A stretch of DNA of 64,000 nucleotides from Girardinichthys multiradiatus (Eukaryota > Chordata > Actinopteri > Cyprinodontiformes > Goodeidae): the NCBI RefSeq assembly GCF_021462225.1, contig NC_061794.1:42036914-42100913 (forward strand). Reading direction: 5' to 3'. Both the position numbers and the translations under genes were made by a program. The notes under the pieces are model-generated. The model worked only from the letters and a program-made list of their open reading frames with translations. It was not told the origin of the DNA and did no database searches. The first letter of the stretch is position 1. Each line of letters begins with the position of its first letter. This document shows positions 44,119 to 53,502 of this stretch, piece after piece.

Positions 44119-45728
44119 CAAGTCCTTCTCAAAATATTAGCATATTGTGATAAAGTTCATTATTTTCCATAATGTCATAATGAAAATTTAACATTCATAT
44201 ATTTTAGATTCATTGCACACTAACTGAAATATTTCAGGTCTTTTATTGTCTTAATACGGATGATTTTGGCATACAGCTCGTGAAAACCCAAAATTCCTAT
44301 CTCACAAAATTAGCATATCATTAAAAGGGTCTCTAAACGAGCTATGAACCTAATCATCTGAATCAACAAATTAACTCAAAACACCTGCAAAAGATTCCTG
44401 AGGCCTTTAAAACTCCCAGCCTGGTTCATCACTCAAAACCCCAATCATGGGTAAGACTGCCGACCTGACTGCTGTCCAGAAGGCCACTATTGACACCCTC
44501 AAGCAAGAGGGTAAGACACAGAAAGACATTTCTGAACGAATAGGCTGTTCCCAGAGTGCTGTATCAAGGCACCTCAGTGGGAAGTCTGTGGGAAGGAAAA
44601 AGTGTGGCAGAAAACGCTGCACAACGAGAAGAGGTGACCGGACCCTGAGGAAGATTGTGGAGAAGGGCCGATTCCAGACCTTGGGGGACCTGTGGAAGCA
44701 GTGGACTGAGTCTGGAGTAGAAACATCCAGAGCCACCGTGCACAGGCGTGTGCAGGAAATGGGCTACAGGTGCCGCATTCCCCAGGTCAAGCCACTTTTG
44801 AACCAGAAACAGCGGCAGAAGCGCCTGACCTGGGCTACAGAGAAGCAGCACTGGACTGTTGCTCAGTGGTCCAAAGTACTTGTTTCGGATGAAAGCAAAT
44901 TCTGCATGTCATTCAGAAATCAAGGTGCCAGAGTCTGGAGGAAGACTGGGGAGAAGGAAATGCCAAAATGCCAGAAGTCCAGTGTCAAGTACCCACAGTC
45001 AGTGATGGTCTGGGGTGCCGTGTCAGCTGCTGGTGTTGGTCCACTGTGTTTTATCAAGAGCAGGGTCAATGCAGCTAGCTATCAGAAGATTTTGGAGCAC
45101 TTCATGCTTCCATCTGCTGAAAAGCTTTATGGAGATGAAGATTTCATTTTTCAGCACGACCTGGCACCTGCTCACAGTGCCAAAACCACTGGTAAATGGT
45201 TTACTGACCATGGTATCAATGTGCTCAATTGGCCTGCCAACTCTCCTGACCTGAACCCCATAGAGAATCTGTGGGATATTGTGAAGAGAACGTTGAGAGA
45301 CTCAAGACCCAACACTCTGGATGAGCTAAAGGCCGCTATCGAAGCATCCTGGGCCTCCATAAGACCTCAGCAGTGCCACAGGCTGATTGCCTCCATGCCA
45401 CGCCGCATTGAAGCAGTCATTTCTGCCAAAGGATTCCCGACCAAGTATTGAGTGCATAACTGTACATGATTATTTGAAGGTTGACGTTTTATGTATTAAA
45501 AACACTTTTCTTTTATTGGTCGGATGAAATATGCTAATTTTGTGAGATAGGAATTTTGGGTTTTCATGAGCTGTATGCCAAAATCATCCGTATTAAGACA
45601 ATAAAAGACCTGTAATATTTCAGTTAGTGTGCAATGAATCTAAAATATATGAATGTTAAATTTTCATCATGACATTATGGAAAATAATGAACTTTATCAC
45701 AATATGCTAATATTTTGAGAAGGACCTG
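44119..45728 (+). mobile_element. Tc1 family 1, full-length and potentially autonomous (1610 bp)
   Basis: Same length as the copy at 12.9 kb, flanked by TA at 44117-44118 and 45729-45730. The left tip reads CAAGTCC where the others have CAGGTCC, a possible weakening of the end. The right end is canonical. It abuts the 5' side of the I-clade LINE. Confidence 0.96.
44447..45451 (+). CDS. Tc1-family transposase (DD34E), intact
   Basis: A second open 334-residue transposase with the same layout as the one at 13.2 kb: paired helix-turn-helix domains (residues about 10-115), a basic linker, and D148 (VSDESKF), D238 (FQHDLAPAHSA) and E273 (NPIENLW). It differs from the 13.2-kb protein at about 14 positions. 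Unique-looking changes include V146 beside the first catalytic Asp (F in the others), R157 (G elsewhere), S205 (G elsewhere), K214 (E elsewhere) and N258. These may impair activity even though the frame is intact. Confidence 0.95.
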   Translation: MGKTADLTAVQKATIDTLKQEGKTQKDISERIGCSQSAVSRHLSGKSVGRKKCGRKRCTTRRGDRTLRKIVEKGRFQTLGDLWKQWTESGVETSRATVHRRVQEMGYRCRIPQVKPLLNQKQRQKRLTWATEKQHWTVAQWSKVLVSDESKFCMSFRNQGARVWRKTGEKEMPKCQKSSVKYPQSVMVWGAVSAAGVGPLCFIKSRVNAASYQKILEHFMLPSAEKLYGDEDFIFQHDLAPAHSAKTTGKWFTDHGINVLNWPANSPDLNPIENLWDIVKRTLRDSRPNTLDELKAAIEASWASIRPQQCHRLIASMPRRIEAVISAKGFPTKY

Positions 45729-45730
45729 TA

Positions 45731-47088
45731 CAGGTTTATGAAAACCACTTGGGGTTGGTTTTGTTCTGTATTTGTTTTATTCAAATTCCACGTCTGACAC
45801 GGGCTTTCCCAACTGGACCAGATACCTCAAATTGCCTTCAAGAATGAAAGTTACTAAAATGGGGGGTAAAAGGGGGTTGGGAGTGGGAGTTATGTCACAA
45901 TTTGAGTTAAATAAATGCAGCCTTATTTGAAAATAAAAATGAGAACATTAACTCAAAAACCCAAATCAAATTAAATACATTTTGGTTAAATTCTAATGCA
46001 GTTTTACTGGGTGGGTTACACTATAAATTTGGATTGAAAAATACTAGCATCAATGGCATTACAATTTAACCTTTCATAGTAATTTAATGCATTGTATAAG
46101 TAAATTGTTTTATTTAAGCATATTTCCAAACTGTTGACCGCATTTTAGTAAAACGGGAATTTGTAGGGGTTTGACAGTTAGGAATGAGTGGCATATTTGT
46201 TGCAACCATCATGAAGAAATACATTTAAAACATCCTATTTGCTACATACATATGTTTAATTTAATTTCCAGAGCACAGTATTGCATGACAACTGTATTTA
46301 AAACTCAGAGTGGCAAAAACAAAAAAGGCCAGATATATAAATTCACTCCGGAAGATTATAAAATGTCTCCATCTAGCGGTGGGACACGTTAAAAACATTT
46401 CTTTTTCTTTTCTAACAAGCACCGCTTTTATTTCTCATTGGGATGCACGAAATGCATAGAACTCATACAAATAAATGGTCACATCTCAGGGTGTCAGTCT
46501 CCTATTTTTTTTTAATATTTCACACTATTTCTCTTAGATATGTGTGGTTGAAAATAGGATCTATCTCCAGAGAGAAAATTGCAGAAATCCTTTCAGTGCA
46601 GCACCTCTCATTTGCACAAAATACACGTTATAAAATATTTAATAGAATGCAAAGACGTTTCCCAGAGGAAACATGACGCCTTAATGATCTAAATTTGTAA
46701 ATAAAAAGGGGTTAAAACATGTTAATTAGGCAACTTCAGAGTTTGATCAATAGGGTTTTTCTCCAAACAACAAAACTTTCAAAACATTTCTTTCCCCTAA
46801 GGGGGAAAATAACCAAATGTCTTGTTTAAATTTTGTCTCTTAATCTGAGTAAAGTGCTGTTAAATGCTAGGACCACCTCTTAGAAAACTCACCCCATTAC
46901 TCCTCGGGCAGTTCTCACATCTTCACCACCTGAGGAAAGAATTAAGAACAGGGACAGTTTAACAGCAGGTCAACTCCTAATTGCTCAGCAAAAAATATTT
47001 CAGTCTTTATTTTAAAATTCAAGCCCTCAGTTCTCCCTCTCCTCCTCATTATGCCCCTCTATTACCCTCTGGGTGGGACAGGCATATA
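45731..47088. other. Unassigned sequence
   Basis: About 1.35 kb, AT-rich. ORFs at 46171-46392 and 46443-46676 carry no motif. Confidence 0.45.
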
Positions 47089-47832
47089 AAGTGCTGCGTC
47101 AAAGTGTTTGCCTCTTACAGATTTTTCTTTCTATACTTTTTTTGTCACACTGAAACATTTCCAATCATCATAAAAATGAATATTAGACAAAGATATTCTG
47201 AGTAAATACAAATTGTTAAAATATAAATATTTATTTCACTAAACGAGAAAGATATTCAAACCTGACCTGCCCCACTGTAAATATAAAGTATTGTACTGTG
47301 ATCAATCAAATTTTTGGAAAAACTGGATACAATGTTTCTAGCCACACTCATGCCTGATTACTGCCAGTTCTGTGGAACTAAGAAACCACATTAAAATAAC
47401 CTGTCAGACAATCCAAAACCAACACATTATGTCATAATTTAAAGAAACAAGGTTATTGACATATATCAGTCTAGAAAGGCTTACAAAGCAATTAGTGAGG
47501 TTTGGGACTTCAGCAAACAACAATAAAAACAATTACACTGCCTGGCCAAAAAAAAAGTCGCTACCTGGATTTAACTAAGCAAATAGATACGAGCTTCCCA
47601 TTGGATAATTACTGCATGGGTGATTATGTTTCAGCTAGCAACAACTTATTTAACCCCAACTGGTGCAATGAGTTGCTTCTCATTTCTTAAACAACCATGT
47701 TGAAAGACACATGCCGTGGTTGTGGAAAAGATGTCAGTCTGCTTCAGAAGGGTCAAATCATTTCCATTCATCAAGCCAAGAAAACATCTAAGGAGCAGAA
47801 ACTACCAAAATTGGGTTAAGAACTGTCCAACG

Positions 47833-49205
47833 GCGGGTTGTGCTTGGCCTGGAGTGGTTGGCCTGCATGGCCCAGGTACCCGGCTGGTGCATGTATCCCT
47901 CTCATGGACTGGTGGGTTGGGGCTGCCGGTGCTGTCTGCCTGTCTCTGCCCTAGGAGGGAAGGGGACCACCTCCTGGGTCCGGGGGCTGGTTGCCCCTAG
48001 GGGGTGCCGGCGCCTGGACCTGGGAGTATAGAGTATGCATGGAGAGTGTGAGTGAGTGTATGACGTCCATTGTTGTTTGTCTTTACGTTGGGTGCGAGTG
48101 ATTTTATGTGTATGCATGAGGGTGGGAGTGGGTGATTGTGACTGTGTGTGCCTGTTTTTTTTTTTGTTTTTTTTGTGACAGGTTGGGTCTTGGACTGCTC
48201 CCTCTCCTGGATCAGCTTAGGCCCCCCCATATTATGGGGGGCCTATTTCCTCCCCGCCACACTACCTGCAGGTGGTTGGAGTCTCTGCCCGCTGGTGTAC
48301 TTGTGGTTCTCGGTGTCCGGGCCGATTGCTTTGATGTGTGCTGGCTCACTCCCGGTGGCTGCTTGCCGGGGCCTGGCCCCCTGGCCCCCTAGGCTCTGTC
48401 GGGGTGGTGTGTCCCGGGGTCTTGGGCCTCGGGGTCCATGGCTGGATCTGCTCGGGCGTGGACAGCTGCCGGTGGAGCCTGTGGGCTCGTCGCTGCGGCT
48501 CCCTGGGGCTTCTGCACTGTCGCTGCTGGGTGGTTCCCCTGGGACTCTCCATTGCTCTTCTCTGGGGGGATTGCAGTAGTCCTGGCGGTGGTTCTCCTGG
48601 GGTTCCTGTGCTTTGAGGGGCCTTTGGATGTCTGTGGCTCAGATCTCCTCAATGTCTGTCCAGGGACCATGGGGCAGGCCTGTGGGTCCTCACACTCGCT
48701 ATTGCATATTTTTGTGGAGAAACCTTGTATACAAAAGTGCGTCCACACCCATACTCACAGGTGTTAAGCTTCAGGTGTTGACAGATCCACAGATGTTCTA
48801 TATTGGGCTGCACCTCTCACTAAGAATATTTTATATTCAGAATTACCGTGTACTATTTTGTTAAAAAAAAACAAAAACAGCTGCAGGTGTATATGCAAGC
48901 AGGGTGTAATCTTTTATTCTCTTCATCCTTCTTTCTCTCCTCCACTCTTTCCTCCTTTTCTCCCCTTTTTCCCTTTTCCCCCCATCTCTCTCTTTTTTGA
49001 GCTTCTTTTTTCCTTTTCATTTCAGTCTCCGTGTCCATAACAATTGAAATATTCCCAAAGACGTTTATTATAAAGTTTCTTTTATAAATATCAAGCAGAG
49101 CTTTAAAGCATTAGCTGTGATGCTCCACTTGTGAAAGTAAATCTGTTGGGCAATTTCTTGGCACTCAGACAAATATTCTGAGCGCTACTCTGCCGGACAG
49201 GACAT
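47833..49205. mobile_element. GC-rich insert of unknown class in the family 4 Tc1
   Basis: About 1.37 kb that breaks the transposase after CTGTCCAAC and before AAAACTGGAAGGATAGTG. 47833-48700 is G+C-rich with many CTGG, GGGG and CCCC words; 48870-49205 is AT/pyrimidine-rich. No terminal repeat or target duplication could be fixed. The open frames across the GC-rich part occur in several frames and both strands and look like composition effects. Confidence 0.6.
48910..49035 (+). repeat. Polypyrimidine tract
   Basis: About 120 bases, almost all C and T on the plus strand, ending TTTTCATTTCAG, which resembles a splice acceptor. Purines interrupt it only at a few sites. Confidence 0.85.
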
Positions 49206-49312
49206 GGTAAAAAAAATAAAAAACTGGAAGGATAGTGGGGACCCATCGTCTTCAAGGAAGAAATGTGGCCGGAATAAAATCCTGAATGATTGTGATCGGC
49301 GATCACTTAAAC

Positions 49313-49851
49313 CAGTGGTGTCCAAAGCTTTTGTCTCATGGACCAAAATGGTCAAGTCAAAAGTAATCATGGGCCAAAAAATCTACCAAAAAAAATAAAA
49401 TGACAAAACAATATAGTGATTTTTTTAAACTGCTCAACAATAAACTAAGCATGCAATATATTAGTTAAACAAGTAAAGCAGTCTGATTTTTTGTAGTAAA
49501 GGTATGAGTAAATCATTGTAGATCCAAAAACTGTTTTGTATGTTTGCCTTAATAAATAAGTCATTTAGTGTGGCAATTTTTTGGGCTTGATTAAAAAGAA
49601 AAATGTAGTCTATTCTCAGCAATTAAGACAGGTTTTGGGGTCACTCTTGGTTTAAAAACACCTATTTAGCTAAGTTCAATTAATTAATTAAAAGGAGATT
49701 TTGCCCTAAATAATAATAAAACAGTCTCCATCTGCATCAACCACCTGTGTTGGAGGGCCAATTTGCATTATTCTGGAATTCAAGTCAGGGACCGCACAAA
49801 ATCGGTCTAGGGGTCGCAAATAGCCCCCAGGCCACACTTTGGACATCCCTG
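49313..49851. mobile_element. hAT-type MITE (539 bp) with perfect 8-bp target duplication
   Basis: The ends CAGTGGTGTCCAAAG and the complement of CTTTGGACATCCCTG are inverted. The 8-mer ACTTAAAC flanks it at 49305-49312 and 49852-49859, splitting the family 4 transposase. A second copy lies at 55120-55671. No coding capacity. Confidence 0.93.
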
Positions 49852-50083
49852 ACTTAAACGTTTGGTGAAATCAAATCGAATAAAAACAACAGTAGAACTC
49901 CAGGCTAAGTTTAATAGTGAGGGTAAGAGCATTTCCACAATGCAAAGGGAAATCAAGGGATTGGGACTGAACAGCTGTGTAGCCTTAAGAAAACTACAAA
50001 TCACTGAGGCTAACTGGAAAAAAGGCTTCAATTTGCTAGCGAGCATAAAGATTGGACTCTGTAGCAATGGAAGAAAGTCATAT

Positions 50084-50425
50084 TGTCATACCTGCTTGTG
50101 TTTTGAGTTCTTGAGTTTGTGTTTTGTTATTTTACCTGGTCTGGTCCTTTGTTTTCTGTCTCCTTGCTCCCCAAGCCCACACCTGTTCTGTGTTTTCCCC
50201 TGATTGTCTGGTTATGTGTGTTATTGGTTCCCCTGCTGTCCAGTTTTGTGTTTAAGCCCATTTGTTTCCTTTGTTCCACGCTGATTCCTTATGTGTTGTT
50301 TGTGTGCACGCCTGGTACCCTGTCCGTGTCCAGCCATGAGCAATAAAGTGTTGTCTTACCTGCAAACTTCGAGCTTCAGGAGTTCTTCCTTGCATATTGG
50401 TCCAACAGAAACCCACATTATGACA
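50084..50425 (+). mobile_element. Solo LTR (342 bp)
   Basis: Begins TGTCATA and ends TATGACA, a perfect 7-bp inverted end. The flanks are CATAT (50079-50083) and CATGT (50426-50430), a 5-bp duplication with one mismatch. AATAAA lies at about 50342, about 80 bp before the end, as in an R region. It interrupts the family 4 transposase between the linker and the first catalytic motif. Confidence 0.85.
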
Positions 50426-51042
50426 CATGTGGTCTGATGAGCCCAGATAGATCCTGTTCCAGACTGATGGGCGCATCAGGGTAAAAAGAGAGGCAGGTAA
50501 AGGGATGCACCCATCAGTGCCTACTGTACAAGCCTGTGGTGGTAGCGCTATGATCTGGGGGTACTGCAGTTGGTCAGGTCTGGGTTCAGCAACAGCAAAG
50601 AATGAGGTCAGCTGACTACCTGAATATATCGAATGACCAGGTTATTCCATCAATGGATGTTTTGTTCTCTGATGGAACGGGCATATTCCAAAATGACAAT
50701 GCCAGGATTCATCAGGCTCCAATTGTGAAAGAGTAGTTCAGGGAGCACAAGACATTGTCACACATGGATTGGCCACCACAGAGTCCAGACCTTAACCCCA
50801 TTGAGAATCTTTGGGATGTGCTGGAGAAGGCTTTGCGCAGCGGTCAGACTCTACCATCATCAATGGTGAAAAATTAATGCAACACTGGGAGAAAATAAAT
50901 CTTGTGACATTGTAGAAGCTTATCAAAACAATGCCACAGCGAATGTGAGCCGTGATCAAAGCTAAAGGTGGTTCAACAAAATATTAGAATGTGTGACCAT
51001 TTTTTTTTTCGGTGGTGACTTTTTTTTTGGCCAGTCAGTGTA

Positions 51043-52310
51043 CAGGGGTTGGACAATGAAACTGAAACACCTGGTTTTAGACCACAATAATTTATAAGTA
51101 TGGTGTAGGGCCTCCTTTTGTGGCCAATACAGCATCAATTCGTCTTGGGAATGACATATACAAGTCCTGCACAGTGGTCAGAGGGATTTTAAGCCATTCT
51201 TCTTGCAGGATAGTGGCCAGGTCACTATGTGATACTGGTGGAGGAAAACGTTTCCTGACTCGCTCCTCCAAAACACTCCAAAGTGGCTCAATAATATTTA
51301 GATCTGGTGACTGTGCAGGCCATGGGAGATGTTCAACTTCACTTTCATGTTCATCAAACCAATCTTTCACCAGTCTTGCTGTGTGTATTGGTGCATTGTC
51401 ATTCTGACACGGCACCGCCTTCGGGATACAATGTTTGAACCATTGGATGAACATGGTCCTGAAGAATGGTTCGGTAGTCCTTGGCAGTGACACGCCCATC
51501 TAGCACAAGTATTGGGCCAAGGGAATGCCATGATATGGCAGCCCAAACCATCACTGATCCACCCCCATGCTTCACTCTGGGCATGCAACAGTCTGGGTGG
51601 TACGCTTCTTTGAGGCTTCTCCACATCGTAACTCTCCCGGATGTGGGGAAAACAGTAAAGGTGGACTCATCAGAGAACAATACATGTTTCACATTGTCCA
51701 CAGCCCAAGATTTGCGCTCCTTGCACCACGGAAACTGACGTTTGGCATTGGCATGAGTGACCAAAGGTTTGGCTATAGCAGCCCAGTCGTGTATATTGAC
51801 CCTGTGGAGCTCCCGACGGACAGTTCTGGTGGAAACAGGAGAGTTGAGGTGAACATTTAATTCTGCCGTGATTTGGGCAGCCGTGGTTTTATGTTTTTTG
51901 GATACAATCCGGGTTAGCATCCGAACATCCCTTTCAGACAGCTTCCTCTTGCGTCCACAGTTAATCTTGTTGGATGTGGTTCGTCCTTCTTGGTGGTATG
52001 CTAACATTACCCTGGATACCATGGCTCTTGATACATCACAAAGACTTGCTGTCTTGGTCACAGATGCGCCAGCAAGACGTGCACCAACAATTTGTGCTCT
52101 TTTGAACTCTGGTATGTCACCCATAATGTTGTGTGCATTTCAATATTTTGAGCAAAACTGTGCTCTTACCCTGCTAATTGAACCTTCACACTCTGCTCTT
52201 ACTGGTGCAGCGTGCAATCAATGAAGACTGGCTACCAGGCTGGTCCAATTTAGCATTGAAACCTCCCACACTAAAATGACAGGTGTTTCAGTTTCATTGT
52301 CCAACCCCTG
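51043..52310 (-). mobile_element. Tc1 family 2 copy, reverse orientation (1268 bp)
   Basis: CAGGGGTTGGACAATGAAAC and its inverted partner CATTGTCCAACCCCTG, with TA at 51041-51042 and 52311-52312. It sits directly against the right end of the family 4 element, inside the family 5 host. Better preserved than the copy at 4.4 kb. Confidence 0.95.
51092..52124 (-). pseudogene. Tc1 family 2 transposase, single frameshift
   Basis: 52124-51410 is open from MGDIPEFKRAQIVGARLAG through the helix-turn-helix (ASLCDVSRAMVSRVMLAYH), the linker GRKRKLSERDV, the first catalytic Asp (LFSDESTFTVF) and GGGSVMVWAAISWH. A frame change near 51405-51415 falls just before the second Asp. The other frame (51499-51092) gives CQNDNAPIHTARL and DLNIIEPLWSVLEERV with the Glu. 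All three catalytic residues survive, so one indel separates it from a complete DD34E frame. Confidence 0.92.
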
Positions 52311-53249
52311 TATATTCAAATAGAAAAAACATGGAACAGTGGTGAACCTTCCCAAGACTGGCCCGACTACCAAAATTAATCCAAGAGTGAATCGACAACT
52401 CATCCAGGAGGACACCAAAGAAGGCAAACTAACATTTAAAGCACTGCAGACCTCACTTACCTCATTTATAGTAAATACCCGTTCATGATTGAATAATAAG
52501 ACTGAGACTGGGAAAAAAAATGGCAACTATGGGAGAGTTTTAAAAACAAAACCAGAGGTGATCAAGAACAACACAAAGGCTCACATCTGCCAAAAAGCAT
52601 CTTGATAATCCCAAAATGGAACCTTTTGGTGGGTGTTCCTCCCATTAGATCTGGCCTAACCTAACACAGTATTTAATAAAAAAGAACACCATACATACAT
52701 ACAGTCAAACATGGTGGTGGTAGGGTGATAGACTGGGGCTGCTTTGCTATTTCATAAGCCTGACAACTTGCAGTAATTGATGCAACCGTGAATTCAATTC
52801 TTTTTCAGAAAATACTACAGGAGAATGTCTGGCCATCAGTTTGTGATGTTACGCTCTGGGTTGTGCAGCAGGACGATAATCTGAAGCACACTACACGTTT
52901 AATTAATTACTATTTCACATAGGGCCAGGTTGATCTGGATAGCTTTTTTTCCTTGAGTACTGAAATCATTGCTTTAAAACTGCATTTTGTATTTACTCAG
53001 GTTATTTTCAACTGACATAAAAATTTGTTTGATAATCTGAAACATTTAGGTCTGACAAAAAATCGAAAAAAAAAAAGAAAAACAAGAAATATGAAGGGAG
53101 GCAAATACTTTTTACAGCATCTGTCCTCAATATCTTAAATAAATGTTCTATTCTTAGTGAAATGTCACTATTGCAGCTTCAGCTGCAGGGGGGTCAGGGA
53201 CCTGAGGGCAGGAATAACTGTTATATTATTAAAGCAATAATGTGACTAT

Positions 53250-53502
53250 CAGCATCCATCCATCCATCCATTTTCTATACCCGCTTCTTCCGTAGAGGGG
53301 GGAGCTAGTACCTATCATCAGTGGTCTACAGGCGAGAGGCGGGGTACTCCCTGGACAGGTCACCAGTCGATCGCAGGGTGAGACAGAGACACACAGGACA
53401 AACAACCATGCACACACCCCCTCTGTTGGACTGTGGGAGGAAGCGAGAGTACCCTAAGAGAACCCACGCACCACAGGGAGAACATGCAAACTCCATGCAG
53501 GA
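53250..53502 (-). repeat. SINE copy with (ATCC)n tail, reverse orientation
   Basis: Plus-strand order: tandem CATC units, CATTTTCTATACCCGCTTCT, GGCGAGAGGCGGGGTACTCC, AGACACACAGGACAAACAAC and CACAGGGAGAACATGCAAAC. This is the reverse of the SINE body with its 3' tandem tail. The tRNA-like head is absent, so it is 5'-truncated at about 53502. Confidence 0.8.

Larger units (their letters stand above)
47694..50990 (+). pseudogene. Tc1 family 4 transposase, multiply interrupted
   Basis: The segments in order encode a helix-turn-helix region (KTCRGCGKDVSLLQKGQII-like), KNWKDSGDPSSSRKKCGRN (the GRPR-type linker), a second DNA-binding part (VKSNRIKTTVELQAKFN), [15 protein letters not shown] with the second catalytic Asp, and [17 protein letters not shown] with the Glu. 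The first Asp region (SDEPR-like) follows the solo LTR at about 50430. Not translatable. Confidence 0.85.
47536..51040 (+). mobile_element. Tc1 family 4 element holding a GC-rich insert, a MITE and a solo LTR
   Basis: The left end CACTGCCTGGCCAAAAAA and right end TTTTTTTTGGCCAGTCAGTG are inverted repeats, with TA at 47534-47535 and 51041-51042. It lies in the family 5 element. Transposase DNA can be followed at 47694-47832, 49206-49312, 49852-50083 and 50426-50990, including CAAAATGACAATGCCAGGAT (second Asp) and CCAGACCTTAACCCCATTGA (Glu). Interrupted three times and also mutated. Confidence 0.9.
47089..53123 (+). mobile_element. Tc1 family 5, old host element of a six-layer nest
   Basis: The left terminal repeat (about 47089-47280, GTGTTTGCCTCTTACAGATT onward) and the right repeat (about 52940-53123, ending GGCAAATACTTTTTACAGCA) are inverted relatives. 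The N-terminal transposase DNA at 47455-47535 (ATCAGTCTAGAAAGGCTTAC) resumes after the inserts at 52313 (AAAACATGGAACAGTGGTGA, CTTCCCAAGACTGGCC). The host without inserts is about 1.26 kb, shorter than expected, with deletions in the catalytic region. Coding is entirely decayed. Confidence 0.85.

Noticed and set aside
47840..48767. Overlapping ORFs of 60-143 residues on both strands in the GC-rich insert
   Set aside because: They arise from the low stop-codon frequency of GC-rich DNA. They occur in many frames at once and show low-complexity composition with no domain.
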